Part shown: one piece after another, positions 44,415 through 53,586 of the stretch | How positions within the stretch are numbered: the stretch's first letter is position 1 | How the letters are laid out: each line of letters starts with the position of its first letter | Origin: Desulfobacteraceae bacterium | Lineage (GTDB): Bacteria; Desulfobacterota; DSM-4660; Desulfatiglandales; Desulfatiglandaceae | NCBI GenBank assembly: GCA_030613055.1 | Contig: JAUWMR010000010.1 | Span: forward strand, 1 to 64,000 | DNA: 64,000 nucleotides | Reading direction: 5' to 3' | Notes under the pieces: model-generated | Seen by the model: the letters and a program-made list of their open reading frames with translations, nothing else | Told to the model about the DNA's origin: nothing | Databases searched by the model: none | Position numbers and translations under genes: made by a program

Positions 44415-45629
44415 TTGAACATCCTCTTCGTTGCTGATGTTTCTATTGCAAATGTGATTGGTGGAGCCGAGAGGGTCCTGTTTGAGCAGAGTACACGCCT
44501 GGCAAAACGGGGCCATGATGTTCATATACTCACCCGCAGGCTGCCGGAACACAAGAAAGACAGGGATACTATTCAGAATGTCACGGAATGGAGGTACGAC
44601 GCTGATCAGAAAAGCAGCATTTCATTTATCAGGGCCACGATGCGAAACAGCAGGCCGCTGTTTGAATTTCTGAATAAAAGATACAGCTTTGATTGTATCA
44701 ATTTTCACCAGCCATTTTCGGCTTTTGGCGTCATTCAATCACCTGTCAGCAAAAGAATAAGGAAGATATATACGTGCCATTCCCTGTCTTTTGAGGAATT
44801 TGTATCCAGAAACACCATCCCGGACATATTTTATAAAAAGGGTTTGTATTTAATAAACATCTTTGTACGGAGGTGGATAGAAAAGCGAGCCTTAAAGGGG
44901 TCGAATGAGATAGTCGCTCTGAGCCAATTCACAAGGGACAGGATAAAAAGAACTTACAGAATTCCATCCAATAAGATCACAGTGATTTCTGGTGGGGTAG
45001 ATCTCGAAAGATTCTTTCCAGCTGATAATAAAGAAGATATTAGACGTAGATTAGATATTCCCCCTGGAAAAGTTATATTATTTACTGTCAGAAACATTGT
45101 GCAGAGAATGGGACTGGAGAACTTGATCGCCGCTATTCACCAGGCGATCAAAATAGCCCCCGACATCTACCTCGTCCTTGGCGGGGACGGGCCACTAAAA
45201 GAAAATCTCATTGACCAGACAGAAAGGCTGGGTATTAGGAAGTATATAAGTTTTACTGGCTTTATCACGGAGGAAGATCTTCCTGATTATTACCGGATGG
45301 CCGATATCTTTGTTTTGTCCACCCTGGAACTGGAAGGATTCGGTCTGGTTACACTGGAATCCATGGCCTCGGGAGTTCCGGTTCTTGGAACTCCGGTTGG
45401 AGGAACAAAGGAAATTCTTTACGAATTTGACCCGGGGTTTTTATTCAAGGATACTGATCCTTACTCTATGGCTGATCTAATTATTGATACTTGTCGTAAA
45501 ATTAAAGAAAATCCGGAGAGCTGGGATAAAATTTCGCATCAGTGCAGAATATTTGTAGCCAGTAATTTTTCATGGGAAAAGAATGTGGATTTGCTTGAAA
45601 AGAAATTTTGGGTCACGAGGCAGGATTGA
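44415..45629 (+). CDS. Glycosyltransferase family 4
   Basis: The 404-residue GT-B protein begins (M)NILFVADVSIANVIGGAERV and has LFTVRNIVQRMGLENLIAAI and ELEGFGLVTLESMASGVPVL as donor-side motifs. AAGGAG seven bases before TTG 44415 sets the start; the longer frame upstream has no site. Donor and acceptor unknown. Confidence 0.9.
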   Translation: MNILFVADVSIANVIGGAERVLFEQSTRLAKRGHDVHILTRRLPEHKKDRDTIQNVTEWRYDADQKSSISFIRATMRNSRPLFEFLNKRYSFDCINFHQPFSAFGVIQSPVSKRIRKIYTCHSLSFEEFVSRNTIPDIFYKKGLYLINIFVRRWIEKRALKGSNEIVALSQFTRDRIKRTYRIPSNKITVISGGVDLERFFPADNKEDIRRRLDIPPGKVILFTVRNIVQRMGLENLIAAIHQAIKIAPDIYLVLGGDGPLKENLIDQTERLGIRKYISFTGFITEEDLPDYYRMADIFVLSTLELEGFGLVTLESMASGVPVLGTPVGGTKEILYEFDPGFLFKDTDPYSMADLIIDTCRKIKENPESWDKISHQCRIFVASNFSWEKNVDLLEKKFWVTRQD

Positions 45630-45672
45630 ATAAGTGATTGCCTGATTAATTTATTGTGGAATAGTTAGTGTC

Positions 45673-47619
45673 ATGTGTGGAATTTGCGGGAAAATAAATT
45701 ACGATAGTGCGCCTGTTGAGGAGGGATTGCTCAGGAAGATGTGCCGGTCCTTTTCATACCGCGGTCCGGATGATGAGGGTATCTATGTCAAATCGGGCAC
45801 AGGTAACAAAGGACGTAAGGTCAGCGCGGGGCTTGGTCATAAGAGGCTTTCAATTCTTGACCTGTCCCCGGCCGGTCACCAGCCAATGTCTAACGAAGAC
45901 GGCACCATATGGATTACATATAATGGCGAGATCTACAATTTTAAGGAACTCAGGGTCGGTTTAAAGAGAAAAGGACATATTTTCAGAAGCGATTCGGACA
46001 CGGAAGTCATTCTTCACCTATACGAAGAAGAGGGGGTTGAGTGTGTAAATCACCTTAATGGCATGTTCGCCTTTGGCCTGTGGGATGAAAAGGCATCAAG
46101 GCTGTGGATCTGTCGTGACCGCATAGGTGTCAAGCCCCTTGTGTATTACTGGGATGGGGCGCATTTTGTATTTGCTTCTGAAATAAAGGCCTTGTTAAAT
46201 GATCCGGAAGTCCCAAAAGAGATGGATTATAACGCCCTTCTTCTTTACCTCACTTTTAGTTATGTGCCTGCTCCACATACGATCTTTAAAGGCATAAAAA
46301 AACTTATGCCCGGACACTATCTGTGCCTTGAAAACGGGAAGCTGGAAGAAACGCAGTACTGGGATGTTCCTCAGACACTGGATGAGGATATCTCTTCCAT
46401 GCCGTTTTCAGAACAGGAGGGGTTCTATAAAAAGCGGCTTTTGGAGTCTATGAGTGAAGCCGTGAGCATGAGAATGATTGCTGATGTCCCTCTTGGCGCC
46501 TTCCTGAGCGGGGGAATCGATTCGAGTATTATCGTGGCCCTTATGGCGAACCATGCAAAAGAGCCGGTTAAGACGTTTTCAATAGGCTTTAAAGACAACA
46601 AATTGTTTGATGAAACGCACTATGCGCGTGAAGTGTCCAATCGCTTTAATACTGAACATCACGAGTTCAAGTTGACTTACAGGGATATGCTTGATGTCCT
46701 TCCGGATGTTCTTTCTACATTTGACGAACCCTTTTCGGATTCGTCTGCTCTTCCCACCTATATCGTATCAAGAGAAACAAAGGGATATGTGACGGTAGCC
46801 CTGTCAGGTGATGGAGGCGATGAGCTTTTTGCCGGATATCGATTCTATCTGGGTGAATACTGGTACAAAAGGTATATGATGATCCCGGCCCTAATTAGAG
46901 ATGGCCTGATTGAAAAATTGATTCCAGCATTTCCCGACTCCAGAGACGTAAAAATAATGGAATACGTCCGTCGCCTGAAAAAATTCGTAAAAGGCACGAA
47001 AGGGTCTTTTCCGGAACGGATTCTCGCATGGAAGGAGATTTTTCCACCGGATATGCGGGACAAACTCCTTTTGGAGTCAGGATATAGTGGAAACCCTATG
47101 AAGGAAGACATGGCCCTTGGATTGGTGCGAAGTAACCTGGCTTCCTACAGAGGAGACCGGATCAACAAAATTCTTTATTCGGATGTGAAGGATTCCCTTC
47201 CAGGGGATATGCTCACAAAAGTTGATTGGATGAGTATGAAAAACTCCCTTGAGGTCAGGGTGCCTTTCTTAGACCATCGGGTAGTGGAGTTGGCATTCGG
47301 AATGCAAGGCTCCCTAAAACTCCATCAGGGAAAAACCAAGTATATCCTTAAGGAAACCTTCAGGGATTTGCTTCCTTCAAGCCTCTATAACAGACCCAAG
47401 GCCGGATTTGAGGTTCCGATCAGCCAGTGGCTTAAAACCGATCTGAAATTCCTCATAGACGAATACCTTTCCGAAAAGAGGATAACGGAGCAGGGCCTTT
47501 TCGATTATGGAATTATAGAAAATCTGATCCACGATCTGCTTGCCAACCGGACGGACACGTCATGGATGCTCTGGAATCTTATCGTGTTTGGATACTGGTA
47601 TGAGAATTATCTTGAATGA
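45673..47619 (+). CDS. asnB: Asparagine synthase (glutamine-hydrolysing) family amidotransferase
   Basis: The 648-residue protein has the class II glutaminase with the nucleophile C2 (MCGICGKINYD) and SYRGPDDEGIY. The synthetase domain has the PP-loop GAFLSGGIDSSIIVALM. In polysaccharide loci such AsnB homologues often amidate a sugar acid or peptide, not aspartate. The position among glycosyltransferases suggests that here, though plain asparagine synthesis cannot be excluded. It is not adjacent to the RiPP locus. Confidence 0.92.
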   Translation: MCGICGKINYDSAPVEEGLLRKMCRSFSYRGPDDEGIYVKSGTGNKGRKVSAGLGHKRLSILDLSPAGHQPMSNEDGTIWITYNGEIYNFKELRVGLKRKGHIFRSDSDTEVILHLYEEEGVECVNHLNGMFAFGLWDEKASRLWICRDRIGVKPLVYYWDGAHFVFASEIKALLNDPEVPKEMDYNALLLYLTFSYVPAPHTIFKGIKKLMPGHYLCLENGKLEETQYWDVPQTLDEDISSMPFSEQEGFYKKRLLESMSEAVSMRMIADVPLGAFLSGGIDSSIIVALMANHAKEPVKTFSIGFKDNKLFDETHYAREVSNRFNTEHHEFKLTYRDMLDVLPDVLSTFDEPFSDSSALPTYIVSRETKGYVTVALSGDGGDELFAGYRFYLGEYWYKRYMMIPALIRDGLIEKLIPAFPDSRDVKIMEYVRRLKKFVKGTKGSFPERILAWKEIFPPDMRDKLLLESGYSGNPMKEDMALGLVRSNLASYRGDRINKILYSDVKDSLPGDMLTKVDWMSMKNSLEVRVPFLDHRVVELAFGMQGSLKLHQGKTKYILKETFRDLLPSSLYNRPKAGFEVPISQWLKTDLKFLIDEYLSEKRITEQGLFDYGIIENLIHDLLANRTDTSWMLWNLIVFGYWYENYLE

Positions 47620-47662
47620 TCCTCACTGTGCGGGGGCACCATGAGGTAGCGGTAAAATCAAC

Positions 47663-47748
47663 TGCTTCTGGACTCCCGCCGTAGTTTATCCCGCACTTGA
47701 TGCGGGGCGGGAGTGACGGCCTTGGAGATTTTTTGCGAGACTGTCATA
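47663..47748. repeat. Degenerate family B-like repeat
   Basis: ggactcccgcc and ggcgggagt form the typical hairpin around cccgcacttgatgcgg, and the right end ttttttgcgagactgtcat resembles the family B terminus. The left end is missing. The rest of 47620-47884 holds nothing recognisable. Confidence 0.65.
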
Positions 47749-47884
47749 ATTAGCAGAAAAGCAATTCGTCCGCGTTATATTTCTCCAGGGTTCTATGGCA
47801 GGCGGATGAGGTTGTTATAAATGCAGTCATGGGATGTCAAGTTATTATGACGTCTCATATTTAGAGGCTTGAGTCCAGAGTATC

Positions 47885-49084
47885 ATGCATAAGATTGTTC
47901 ATATTATTACCCGCCTGGACATGGGAGGTTCTGCTCAAAACACATTACTCACCTGCCATGGGTTGAGCAAAAGATATGAAATGGTTCTGGTCCATGGCCT
48001 GTCCCTTGAATCTCAGATGACCGATCGGGAGAAAGAGTCGGTTGATCGTGGAATTGAAAAGGCTGAAAAATCCGGTGTAAAGGTTTTGTCTATCCCATCT
48101 TTGATTCGAAGGATAGATCCTGTTTGCGATCTTCGGGCATTTATTTCATTATTAAGATTATTGATTCATGAAAGACCCGCTATCGTTCACACACATACTT
48201 CCAAGACAGGGCTATTAGGCCGCTGGGCCGCTAAGATGGCCGGCGTACCTATAATCGTCCACACTCCTCATGGCCATGTCTTCTATGGCCACTTCGGCAA
48301 TGTGATTTCCAGATTTTTTCTTGTGCTTGAAAAAATAACATCGCCTATTACTGATGTCATTATCGCCCTGACTGAAGGTGAAAAAAACGACTATACAGCA
48401 TTTTCCGTTTTAAATCCTGATAAGATTATCACGGTTCACAGCGGGGTTGATACAGATAGATTCGTGATGCCACATATGAATATTAAAGAAAAAAAGAGAT
48501 CCTTAGGGCTGGATCCGGATGAACCGGTTGTTGCTGCCGTGGGCTGGTTGCTTTCCATCAAAGGACCTGAATACCTGCTCAAGTCTATGGCAGACATATG
48601 GCCGGGCCATCCTGAAGCGAGGCTGGTCTTTGCAGGAAAAGGCGAGTTAGAAGATGAATTAAAGGCGGAGACCTCTCGCATGGGTGTATCAGACAGGGTT
48701 TTATTTTTGGGCTGGCGCGATGACATACCTGAAATAATGCAAATCATAGACGTTTTTGTTCTGCCATCATTAAACGAAGGCATGGGCAGGGTACTGGTTG
48801 AGGCCATGGCGGCCGGAAAACCGGTTGTTGCAAGCCGTACAGGTGGCATCCCGGACCTTATTAAAAATGGGAAAAATGGTTTTCTTGTAGAGCCCGGTGA
48901 TGTAAAGGACCTGTCTTTTGCCATCAATAGACTGCTGGCCGACAGGAAATTGCGGGATGAAATGGGAAACAGGGGCAGAGCCATGGCCAGGAACTTCGGC
49001 GTTGAAAAGATGGTCGAAAAGATTGATGGCCTCTATTGCGCCCTCTTATCAGATAAAAAACCCGGTGATAGAAAATGTGTTTGA
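47885..49084 (+). CDS. Glycosyltransferase family 4
   Basis: The 399-residue protein starts MHKIVHIITRLDMGGSAQNT, has HTHTSKTGLLGRWAAKMAGV in the first domain, and LPSLNEGMGRVLVEAMAAGK in the donor domain. This form resembles GT4 enzymes acting on undecaprenyl-linked sugars (PglA/Cps-like). The gene end overlaps the next gene by ten bases. Confidence 0.92.
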   Translation: MHKIVHIITRLDMGGSAQNTLLTCHGLSKRYEMVLVHGLSLESQMTDREKESVDRGIEKAEKSGVKVLSIPSLIRRIDPVCDLRAFISLLRLLIHERPAIVHTHTSKTGLLGRWAAKMAGVPIIVHTPHGHVFYGHFGNVISRFFLVLEKITSPITDVIIALTEGEKNDYTAFSVLNPDKIITVHSGVDTDRFVMPHMNIKEKKRSLGLDPDEPVVAAVGWLLSIKGPEYLLKSMADIWPGHPEARLVFAGKGELEDELKAETSRMGVSDRVLFLGWRDDIPEIMQIIDVFVLPSLNEGMGRVLVEAMAAGKPVVASRTGGIPDLIKNGKNGFLVEPGDVKDLSFAINRLLADRKLRDEMGNRGRAMARNFGVEKMVEKIDGLYCALLSDKKPGDRKCV

Positions 49085-50505
49085 AAAAGCTGGTTTTTTT
49101 GATACACGCATTTGTTCTTTTTGGTTTTTTTCCGGCGATGGCTGACGAATATTTTCAGGTCGGCGGTCTTATTGACCTAAGGACAACCTACAGTGACGGG
49201 AAGCTTGATCTGGACTCCATTGTTCTGCTTGCAAGAACGAGAGGTTTTGAAGTTGTTTTTATTAACGATCATGATCGGCTGGCCATGGAATATGGTATCT
49301 TCCCGTTAAGAAACATACTTAAAAAAAGAGTGGAATTAAACTCAATCAACAAAGGCGGAGCAGAAAGATTTCTGGATGGTATCCGGAAAATACAGGATAA
49401 ATATCCGGATATAATCATTATTCCGGGCTCTGAAACAGCCCCTTATTATTACTGGTCAGGCTCGTATTTCAAGGACAATCTCACGGCTCATAACCATGAA
49501 AGGCGCATTTTGTCCGTAGGGTTAGAAAGGCCCGAGGACTATATGGATCTCCCCATGCTGCACAATGGTTTTTGCACTCGCTATGTAAAGAATTTTTTGC
49601 CGATGTTGTTAGTGTTCCTGATCACATTTGTTCTTGGGCTTTTGCTTTTAGGACAAAAAGGATTTTTCAGGATATGCGGGATTCTCATTTCCAGCGCTTC
49701 TTTCCTGTTAATGATAAATACAAACCCCTTTCGGAGTTCACCGTTTGATCAGTATCATGGTGACCAGGGAATAGCACCTTACCAGTTGCTTATTGATTAC
49801 GTGGAATCCATAGGCGGGCTGACGTTCTGGAATTATCCTGAGACGAAATCAGGTATCAGAAGAATGGGGTCTGTTTTTGTAAATACACCTCCGTATCCAG
49901 AGGTTCTGGAGCAATCCAGGGATTATACCGGATTTGCCGCACTGTATGGGGATAATATAACGGTAACTGACCCAGGTAATATATGGGACAGTGTTTTATT
50001 GGAATATTGTGAAGGGCGAAGAAGTAGACCGGCATGGGGAATTTCAACGGCCGATTTTCATGATGATACCGAGAGCGCGGGGAGATTGGGAGATTTTCCC
50101 ACTATGTTTTTTGTCCGGGAAAAAACAAAGCGTGAGATTCTTTTTGCCATGAGAGAAGGAAAAATGTATGCTTATCAGGGCAAATACCCCCAACAAATAA
50201 TCCTTGATGAGTTTTATATTTTCTCAGCCGGATCTGAAGCCAGGGCGATTTCAGGCGATGAAATTGTATTAAGGAAAAACCCCAAGATTCATATTTCTCT
50301 TTCTTCAAAAGGACATGCTCAAAACCGTGTGGAGATACGGTTGATAAGATTAGGCAAGCTGATCAAATCCTTCAGCGGTTTCTTACCAATGGAAATTGAC
50401 TTTGAAGATAAATACTCCAAGCCAGGCCAGAAGATATATTACAGGATTGATGTAAGAGGATACGGAAAACTGGTTTCTAATCCCATCTTTGTAATCTTTC
50501 GCTAA
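49075..50505 (+). CDS. PHP-like hydrolase interrupted by a membrane hairpin
   Basis: The 476-residue protein has a signal peptide (LVFLIHAFVLFGFFPAMA), then a PHP-like start DLRTTYSDGKLDLDSIVLLA and VVFINDHDRLAM. The usual first His-x-His is replaced by Arg-Thr-Thr. Two hydrophobic helices (about residues 176-214) split the domain, after which GGLTFWNYPETKSG and GISTADFHDD supply further metal-site-like residues. The C-terminal 100 residues are a beta-rich domain. It is probably membrane-bound with the catalytic part in the periplasm; the substrate may be the polysaccharide or a phosphate ester, which is inference only. Confidence 0.65.
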   Translation: MCLKKLVFLIHAFVLFGFFPAMADEYFQVGGLIDLRTTYSDGKLDLDSIVLLARTRGFEVVFINDHDRLAMEYGIFPLRNILKKRVELNSINKGGAERFLDGIRKIQDKYPDIIIIPGSETAPYYYWSGSYFKDNLTAHNHERRILSVGLERPEDYMDLPMLHNGFCTRYVKNFLPMLLVFLITFVLGLLLLGQKGFFRICGILISSASFLLMINTNPFRSSPFDQYHGDQGIAPYQLLIDYVESIGGLTFWNYPETKSGIRRMGSVFVNTPPYPEVLEQSRDYTGFAALYGDNITVTDPGNIWDSVLLEYCEGRRSRPAWGISTADFHDDTESAGRLGDFPTMFFVREKTKREILFAMREGKMYAYQGKYPQQIILDEFYIFSAGSEARAISGDEIVLRKNPKIHISLSSKGHAQNRVEIRLIRLGKLIKSFSGFLPMEIDFEDKYSKPGQKIYYRIDVRGYGKLVSNPIFVIFR

Positions 50506-50580
50506 ACTGGATTATTTTTTCTAATTTTATCTTGACCGGATTGCGAATTTTCGGGCAAAGCCGGAGAAAGGAGGGAAAAA

Positions 50581-50916
50581 ATGAAAAAGGATGAAATGGG
50601 TGATATTTTTTTAAGGCATCTTATCATGGCAATCCCTTGGGGCATCATCTTTCTTGTGGTGCTTTTTATCGCATCAATATGTATAAAGCAGCAAGTGAAA
50701 GAGGGGATACAATATACAGTCCGGACGGCTGTTTATGAGACCGCCAATCTTGCCTTTAATCCTCGCGTAATTGATGGTGTCAAGCAGAATGTCAAGGAGG
50801 GCATTGAATTTATAGCGAAGACTGCCCAAAATGAGCTGAAAAAACTCATTAGTGATCCACAGATCAAACAGGATGTTAAAGAAGCCTTGGAATACGGGGG
50901 ACAGAAGCTTCAGTAG
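50581..50916 (+). CDS. Small single-helix membrane protein with amphipathic repeats
   Basis: The 111-residue protein has one membrane helix (HLIMAIPWGIIFLVVLFIAS) and then repeated segments: KQQVKEGIQYTVRTAVYE, VKQNVKEGIEFIAKTAQNE and IKQDVKEALEYGGQ. A very strong AGGAGG supports the start. I do not recognise the family; the repeats look like amphipathic helices that could coat a membrane or bind a partner. Confidence 0.65.
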   Translation: MKKDEMGDIFLRHLIMAIPWGIIFLVVLFIASICIKQQVKEGIQYTVRTAVYETANLAFNPRVIDGVKQNVKEGIEFIAKTAQNELKKLISDPQIKQDVKEALEYGGQKLQ

Positions 50917-50947
50917 TGGCATTATGTGTGAGCTGAGCAGGTAAAAA

Positions 50948-51634
50948 ATGATGGTAGTGGCCGTGCATCAACCCCAGTATTTGCCATGGCTGGGTTACTT
51001 TGATAAGATTGACAGGGCGGATATCTTTGTCCTGCTGGATAATGTGCAGTTTAAGAAAAATGAATGGCAGAATAGAAATAAGATCAAGACGGCCCAGGGG
51101 TGGCAATGGCTTACAGTTCCTGTAAGGTATAAGCACCCGCAGTTGATATATGAAGTAGAGATCAATAATGCTGTAAGATGGCAGCATAAGCAGAGACAGT
51201 CTCTTCTGTCTAATTACAAAAAGGCGATCTACTATGACTACCTGCTTGATTTTCTTGAGGAGATTTTATCCCGCACATGGCAGGGGATCTCCCAGTTAAA
51301 TATTGATGTTGTTAAAAGGCTGGTCGATCTTTTAGGAATAGATACGCCCCTGTATGTCGCCTCACAGATCGGCGAGTTTTCCAGGGACCCGGATGAGAGG
51401 CTTGTTGCCATAATCCGGTATTTCGGAGCAGATACATATCTGGCAGGCAGTGGTGGGAGGCAGTATATGGATCTGGATAAATACAGGGAAAATGGCATAG
51501 AGGTCATATTCCAGAACTATGAACACCCTGTATATGATCAGCTTTATGGTAAATTTGAGCCATACATGTCGGTCATTGATCTGATCTTTAATCATGGCCA
51601 TCGTAGTCTAAATATCCTTCGGGGGAACGAATGA
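50948..51634 (+). CDS. WbqC family protein
   Basis: The 228-residue protein has the clear family start VAVHQPQYLPWLGYFDKIDR and DNVQFKKNEWQNRN. WbqC-like proteins occur in O-antigen and lipid modification loci and are thought to act with amidation or amino-acyl transfer to sugars, but the reaction is not established. It overlaps the PIG-L gene by four bases. Confidence 0.9.
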   Translation: MMVVAVHQPQYLPWLGYFDKIDRADIFVLLDNVQFKKNEWQNRNKIKTAQGWQWLTVPVRYKHPQLIYEVEINNAVRWQHKQRQSLLSNYKKAIYYDYLLDFLEEILSRTWQGISQLNIDVVKRLVDLLGIDTPLYVASQIGEFSRDPDERLVAIIRYFGADTYLAGSGGRQYMDLDKYRENGIEVIFQNYEHPVYDQLYGKFEPYMSVIDLIFNHGHRSLNILRGNE

Positions 51635-52251
51635 ATATACTCGCCATAGGGCCGCATCCCGATGACATTGAAATAGGTTGTGCAGGCACATTGATCAAAT
51701 ATGCACAACAGGGTCATAATGTTTTTCTCCTGCTTGTCACAAGGGGTGAAAAAGGTGGTAACGCTGAACTTAGATATAAAGAGCAACTGAAATCAGCAGA
51801 AATTATTGGTGCGAAAGAGATTTTTTGGGGTGGTTTTAAGGATACTGAATTGCTTGATAAGGGAAATGAGATTATTCATAAAGTTGAACAGCATATTGAC
51901 TCGATCAGACCTGACTTTATTTTTGTTAATTTTTATGACGATACGCATCAGGATCACCGCACCGTGAATCGTTCCGTTCTTTCCGCAGCGAGGCACATAA
52001 AAAATGTGATGTTTTATGAGGTTCCGACCAGCAATAATTTTACGCCAAATGTGTTTGTGGATATAGACGCCGTTTTTGATAAAAAATTAGATGCATTAAA
52101 GGCGCATGTTTCGCAAATAACCAAGACAAATATAGAGGGTCTTTCAATTATTGATATTGCCACGGCTTCCGCCCACTTCAGGGGTGTGCAGGGGAGGGTC
52201 GCCCTGGCCGAGGGATTTGTTTCTGAGAGGCTGTTCATTAATATTGATTGA
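51631..52251 (+). CDS. PIG-L/LmbE family deacetylase
   Basis: The 206-residue protein has the zinc site IGPHPDDIEIGCAGTL (residues about 6-21) and the distal DDTHQDHRTVNRSVLSAARH. Such enzymes remove acetyl groups from N-acetyl sugars. Translationally coupled to WbqC and followed by an aminotransferase, it probably makes or exposes an amino sugar in the polymer. Confidence 0.92.
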   Translation: MNILAIGPHPDDIEIGCAGTLIKYAQQGHNVFLLLVTRGEKGGNAELRYKEQLKSAEIIGAKEIFWGGFKDTELLDKGNEIIHKVEQHIDSIRPDFIFVNFYDDTHQDHRTVNRSVLSAARHIKNVMFYEVPTSNNFTPNVFVDIDAVFDKKLDALKAHVSQITKTNIEGLSIIDIATASAHFRGVQGRVALAEGFVSERLFINID

Positions 52252-52258
52252 ATGAAAG

Positions 52259-52289
52259 AGTGCCTAAAATTTAGCTCACTTTAGGCACT
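52259..52289 (+). terminator. Hairpin after the PIG-L gene (possible weak terminator)
   Basis: agtgcctaaa and tttaggcact form a 10-bp stem with an 11-base loop. There is only a short T-rich run afterwards, so termination may be partial. Confidence 0.4.
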
Positions 52290-52314
52290 TTAGTTCACTC
52301 AAATCAGGTAAGAA

Positions 52315-53355
52315 ATGATTACACACTCAAAGGTAGTTCTCGACGAAGATGATATTATTGGTGTAGAAGGAGTCTTGCGATCGGGCCTGTTAGCCCAGGG
52401 AAAGAACGTCTCATCCCTTGAGGATGAATTTGCCTCTTTCATAGGCGTAAATCATGCGGTTGCCGTCAGTTCGGGCACGGCTGCGCTTCATCTCTCACTC
52501 CTTGCCCTTGGGATTGCCAATGGTTCAGAAGTTATCGTGCCGAGCTTTGTATGTACAGCACTCTTAAATGCTGTTTATTATTTAAAAGCAACGCCCATTG
52601 TGGTGGACATTGATCCAGGCACCTACAATATCAGCGCCGATCAAGTAAAAAGGGCCGTCAGTGCGAAGACCGGGGCAATAATTGTGCCGCATATGTTCGG
52701 TCTGCCGGCAGATATGGATGGAATTCTTTCCCTCGGGGTTCCTGTAATAGAAGACTGCGCGCAGTCAGTCGGGGCAAAATACAATGAGAAATATACAGGA
52801 AGTCTTGGCATTATGTCCGTTTTTTCCCTTTATGCCACAAAGATGCTCTGTGCCGGGGAAGGAGGACTTGTACTATCCAACGATATCGAGGTGATTGAAC
52901 GCGTAAGAGATCTCAGAGACTATGATGAAAGAGAAAGTTATGCCGTCAGGCATAATTATAAGCTAACCGATATGCAGGCCGCTTTGGGCAGGAGCCAGCT
53001 TGCGAAACTACCCCAATTTATCCGGAAAAGGCAAAAGATTGCCGGAATTTACAATAACGGCCTGTCGGGAGGAGTCCCTCGCATTCCGATGTCTGCTGAA
53101 GGAAAAGAACATATTTATTATCGCTATGTAATACCTGTTGATGACCCAATTGCTTTAATAAAAGGCATGATGAAAAAAGGGATAGAGTGCAGGAGACCGG
53201 TATTCAAGCCCCTGCATAAGTATTTAAACCTGAGTGGGTATACAAGAACGGAGCAGGCGTGGTCAATGGCCGTATCCATCCCTATATATCCCTCCCTCAC
53301 ACAAAGTGATGCCCATGAAATCGTGGGTGCGATAAGAGCGGTTTTAAAAATTTAA
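52315..53355 (+). CDS. DegT/DnrJ/EryC1/StrS aminotransferase
   Basis: The 346-residue PLP enzyme has VSSGTAALHLSLLALGIANG, VVDIDPGTYNIS and the lysine region SLYATKMLCAGEGGLVLS, where the K forms the Schiff base. It transfers an amino group to a keto-sugar nucleotide. With the PIG-L protein this indicates an amino sugar in the polymer. A strong-ish AGGTAAGAA precedes the ATG. Confidence 0.93.
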   Translation: MITHSKVVLDEDDIIGVEGVLRSGLLAQGKNVSSLEDEFASFIGVNHAVAVSSGTAALHLSLLALGIANGSEVIVPSFVCTALLNAVYYLKATPIVVDIDPGTYNISADQVKRAVSAKTGAIIVPHMFGLPADMDGILSLGVPVIEDCAQSVGAKYNEKYTGSLGIMSVFSLYATKMLCAGEGGLVLSNDIEVIERVRDLRDYDERESYAVRHNYKLTDMQAALGRSQLAKLPQFIRKRQKIAGIYNNGLSGGVPRIPMSAEGKEHIYYRYVIPVDDPIALIKGMMKKGIECRRPVFKPLHKYLNLSGYTRTEQAWSMAVSIPIYPSLTQSDAHEIVGAIRAVLKI

Positions 53356-53365
53356 GACAATATTT

Positions 53366-53549
53366 GTGACTACTAACGTAGTCAGGCTGAAGGTGTTTAG
53401 ACTGAAGGTAGAAGGTATCAGGACTGAGGTGAAAGGACTGAGGACTGAAAAAAAAGCTTAGCCCCCGCCTGTCGGAGTGAAGCGTAGATCCCGCTATCGG
53501 GGCAGGACGGCGGGCAGCCTTCAGCCTAAATAACCTGTGTAGTTACATG
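53366..53549. repeat. Interspersed repeat family A, copy 3
   Basis: The full copy runs from gtgactactaacgtagtcag to the inverted end cagcctaaataacctgtgta. The inner core equals copies at 4388 and 18442. It lies between the aminotransferase and the initiating transferase. Confidence 0.82.
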
Positions 53550-53586
53550 TTTTTTATAAAAGCTATATAAACCGGAGCCATAAGAG

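Noticed and set aside
45673-47619. AsnB-type gene as the macrolactam synthetase of a lasso-peptide locus
   Set aside because: It lies 9 kb away inside the polysaccharide genes, is a full glutamine amidotransferase with Cys2, and no lasso B-type protease exists; the YxxPxL motif alone does not make a lasso locus.
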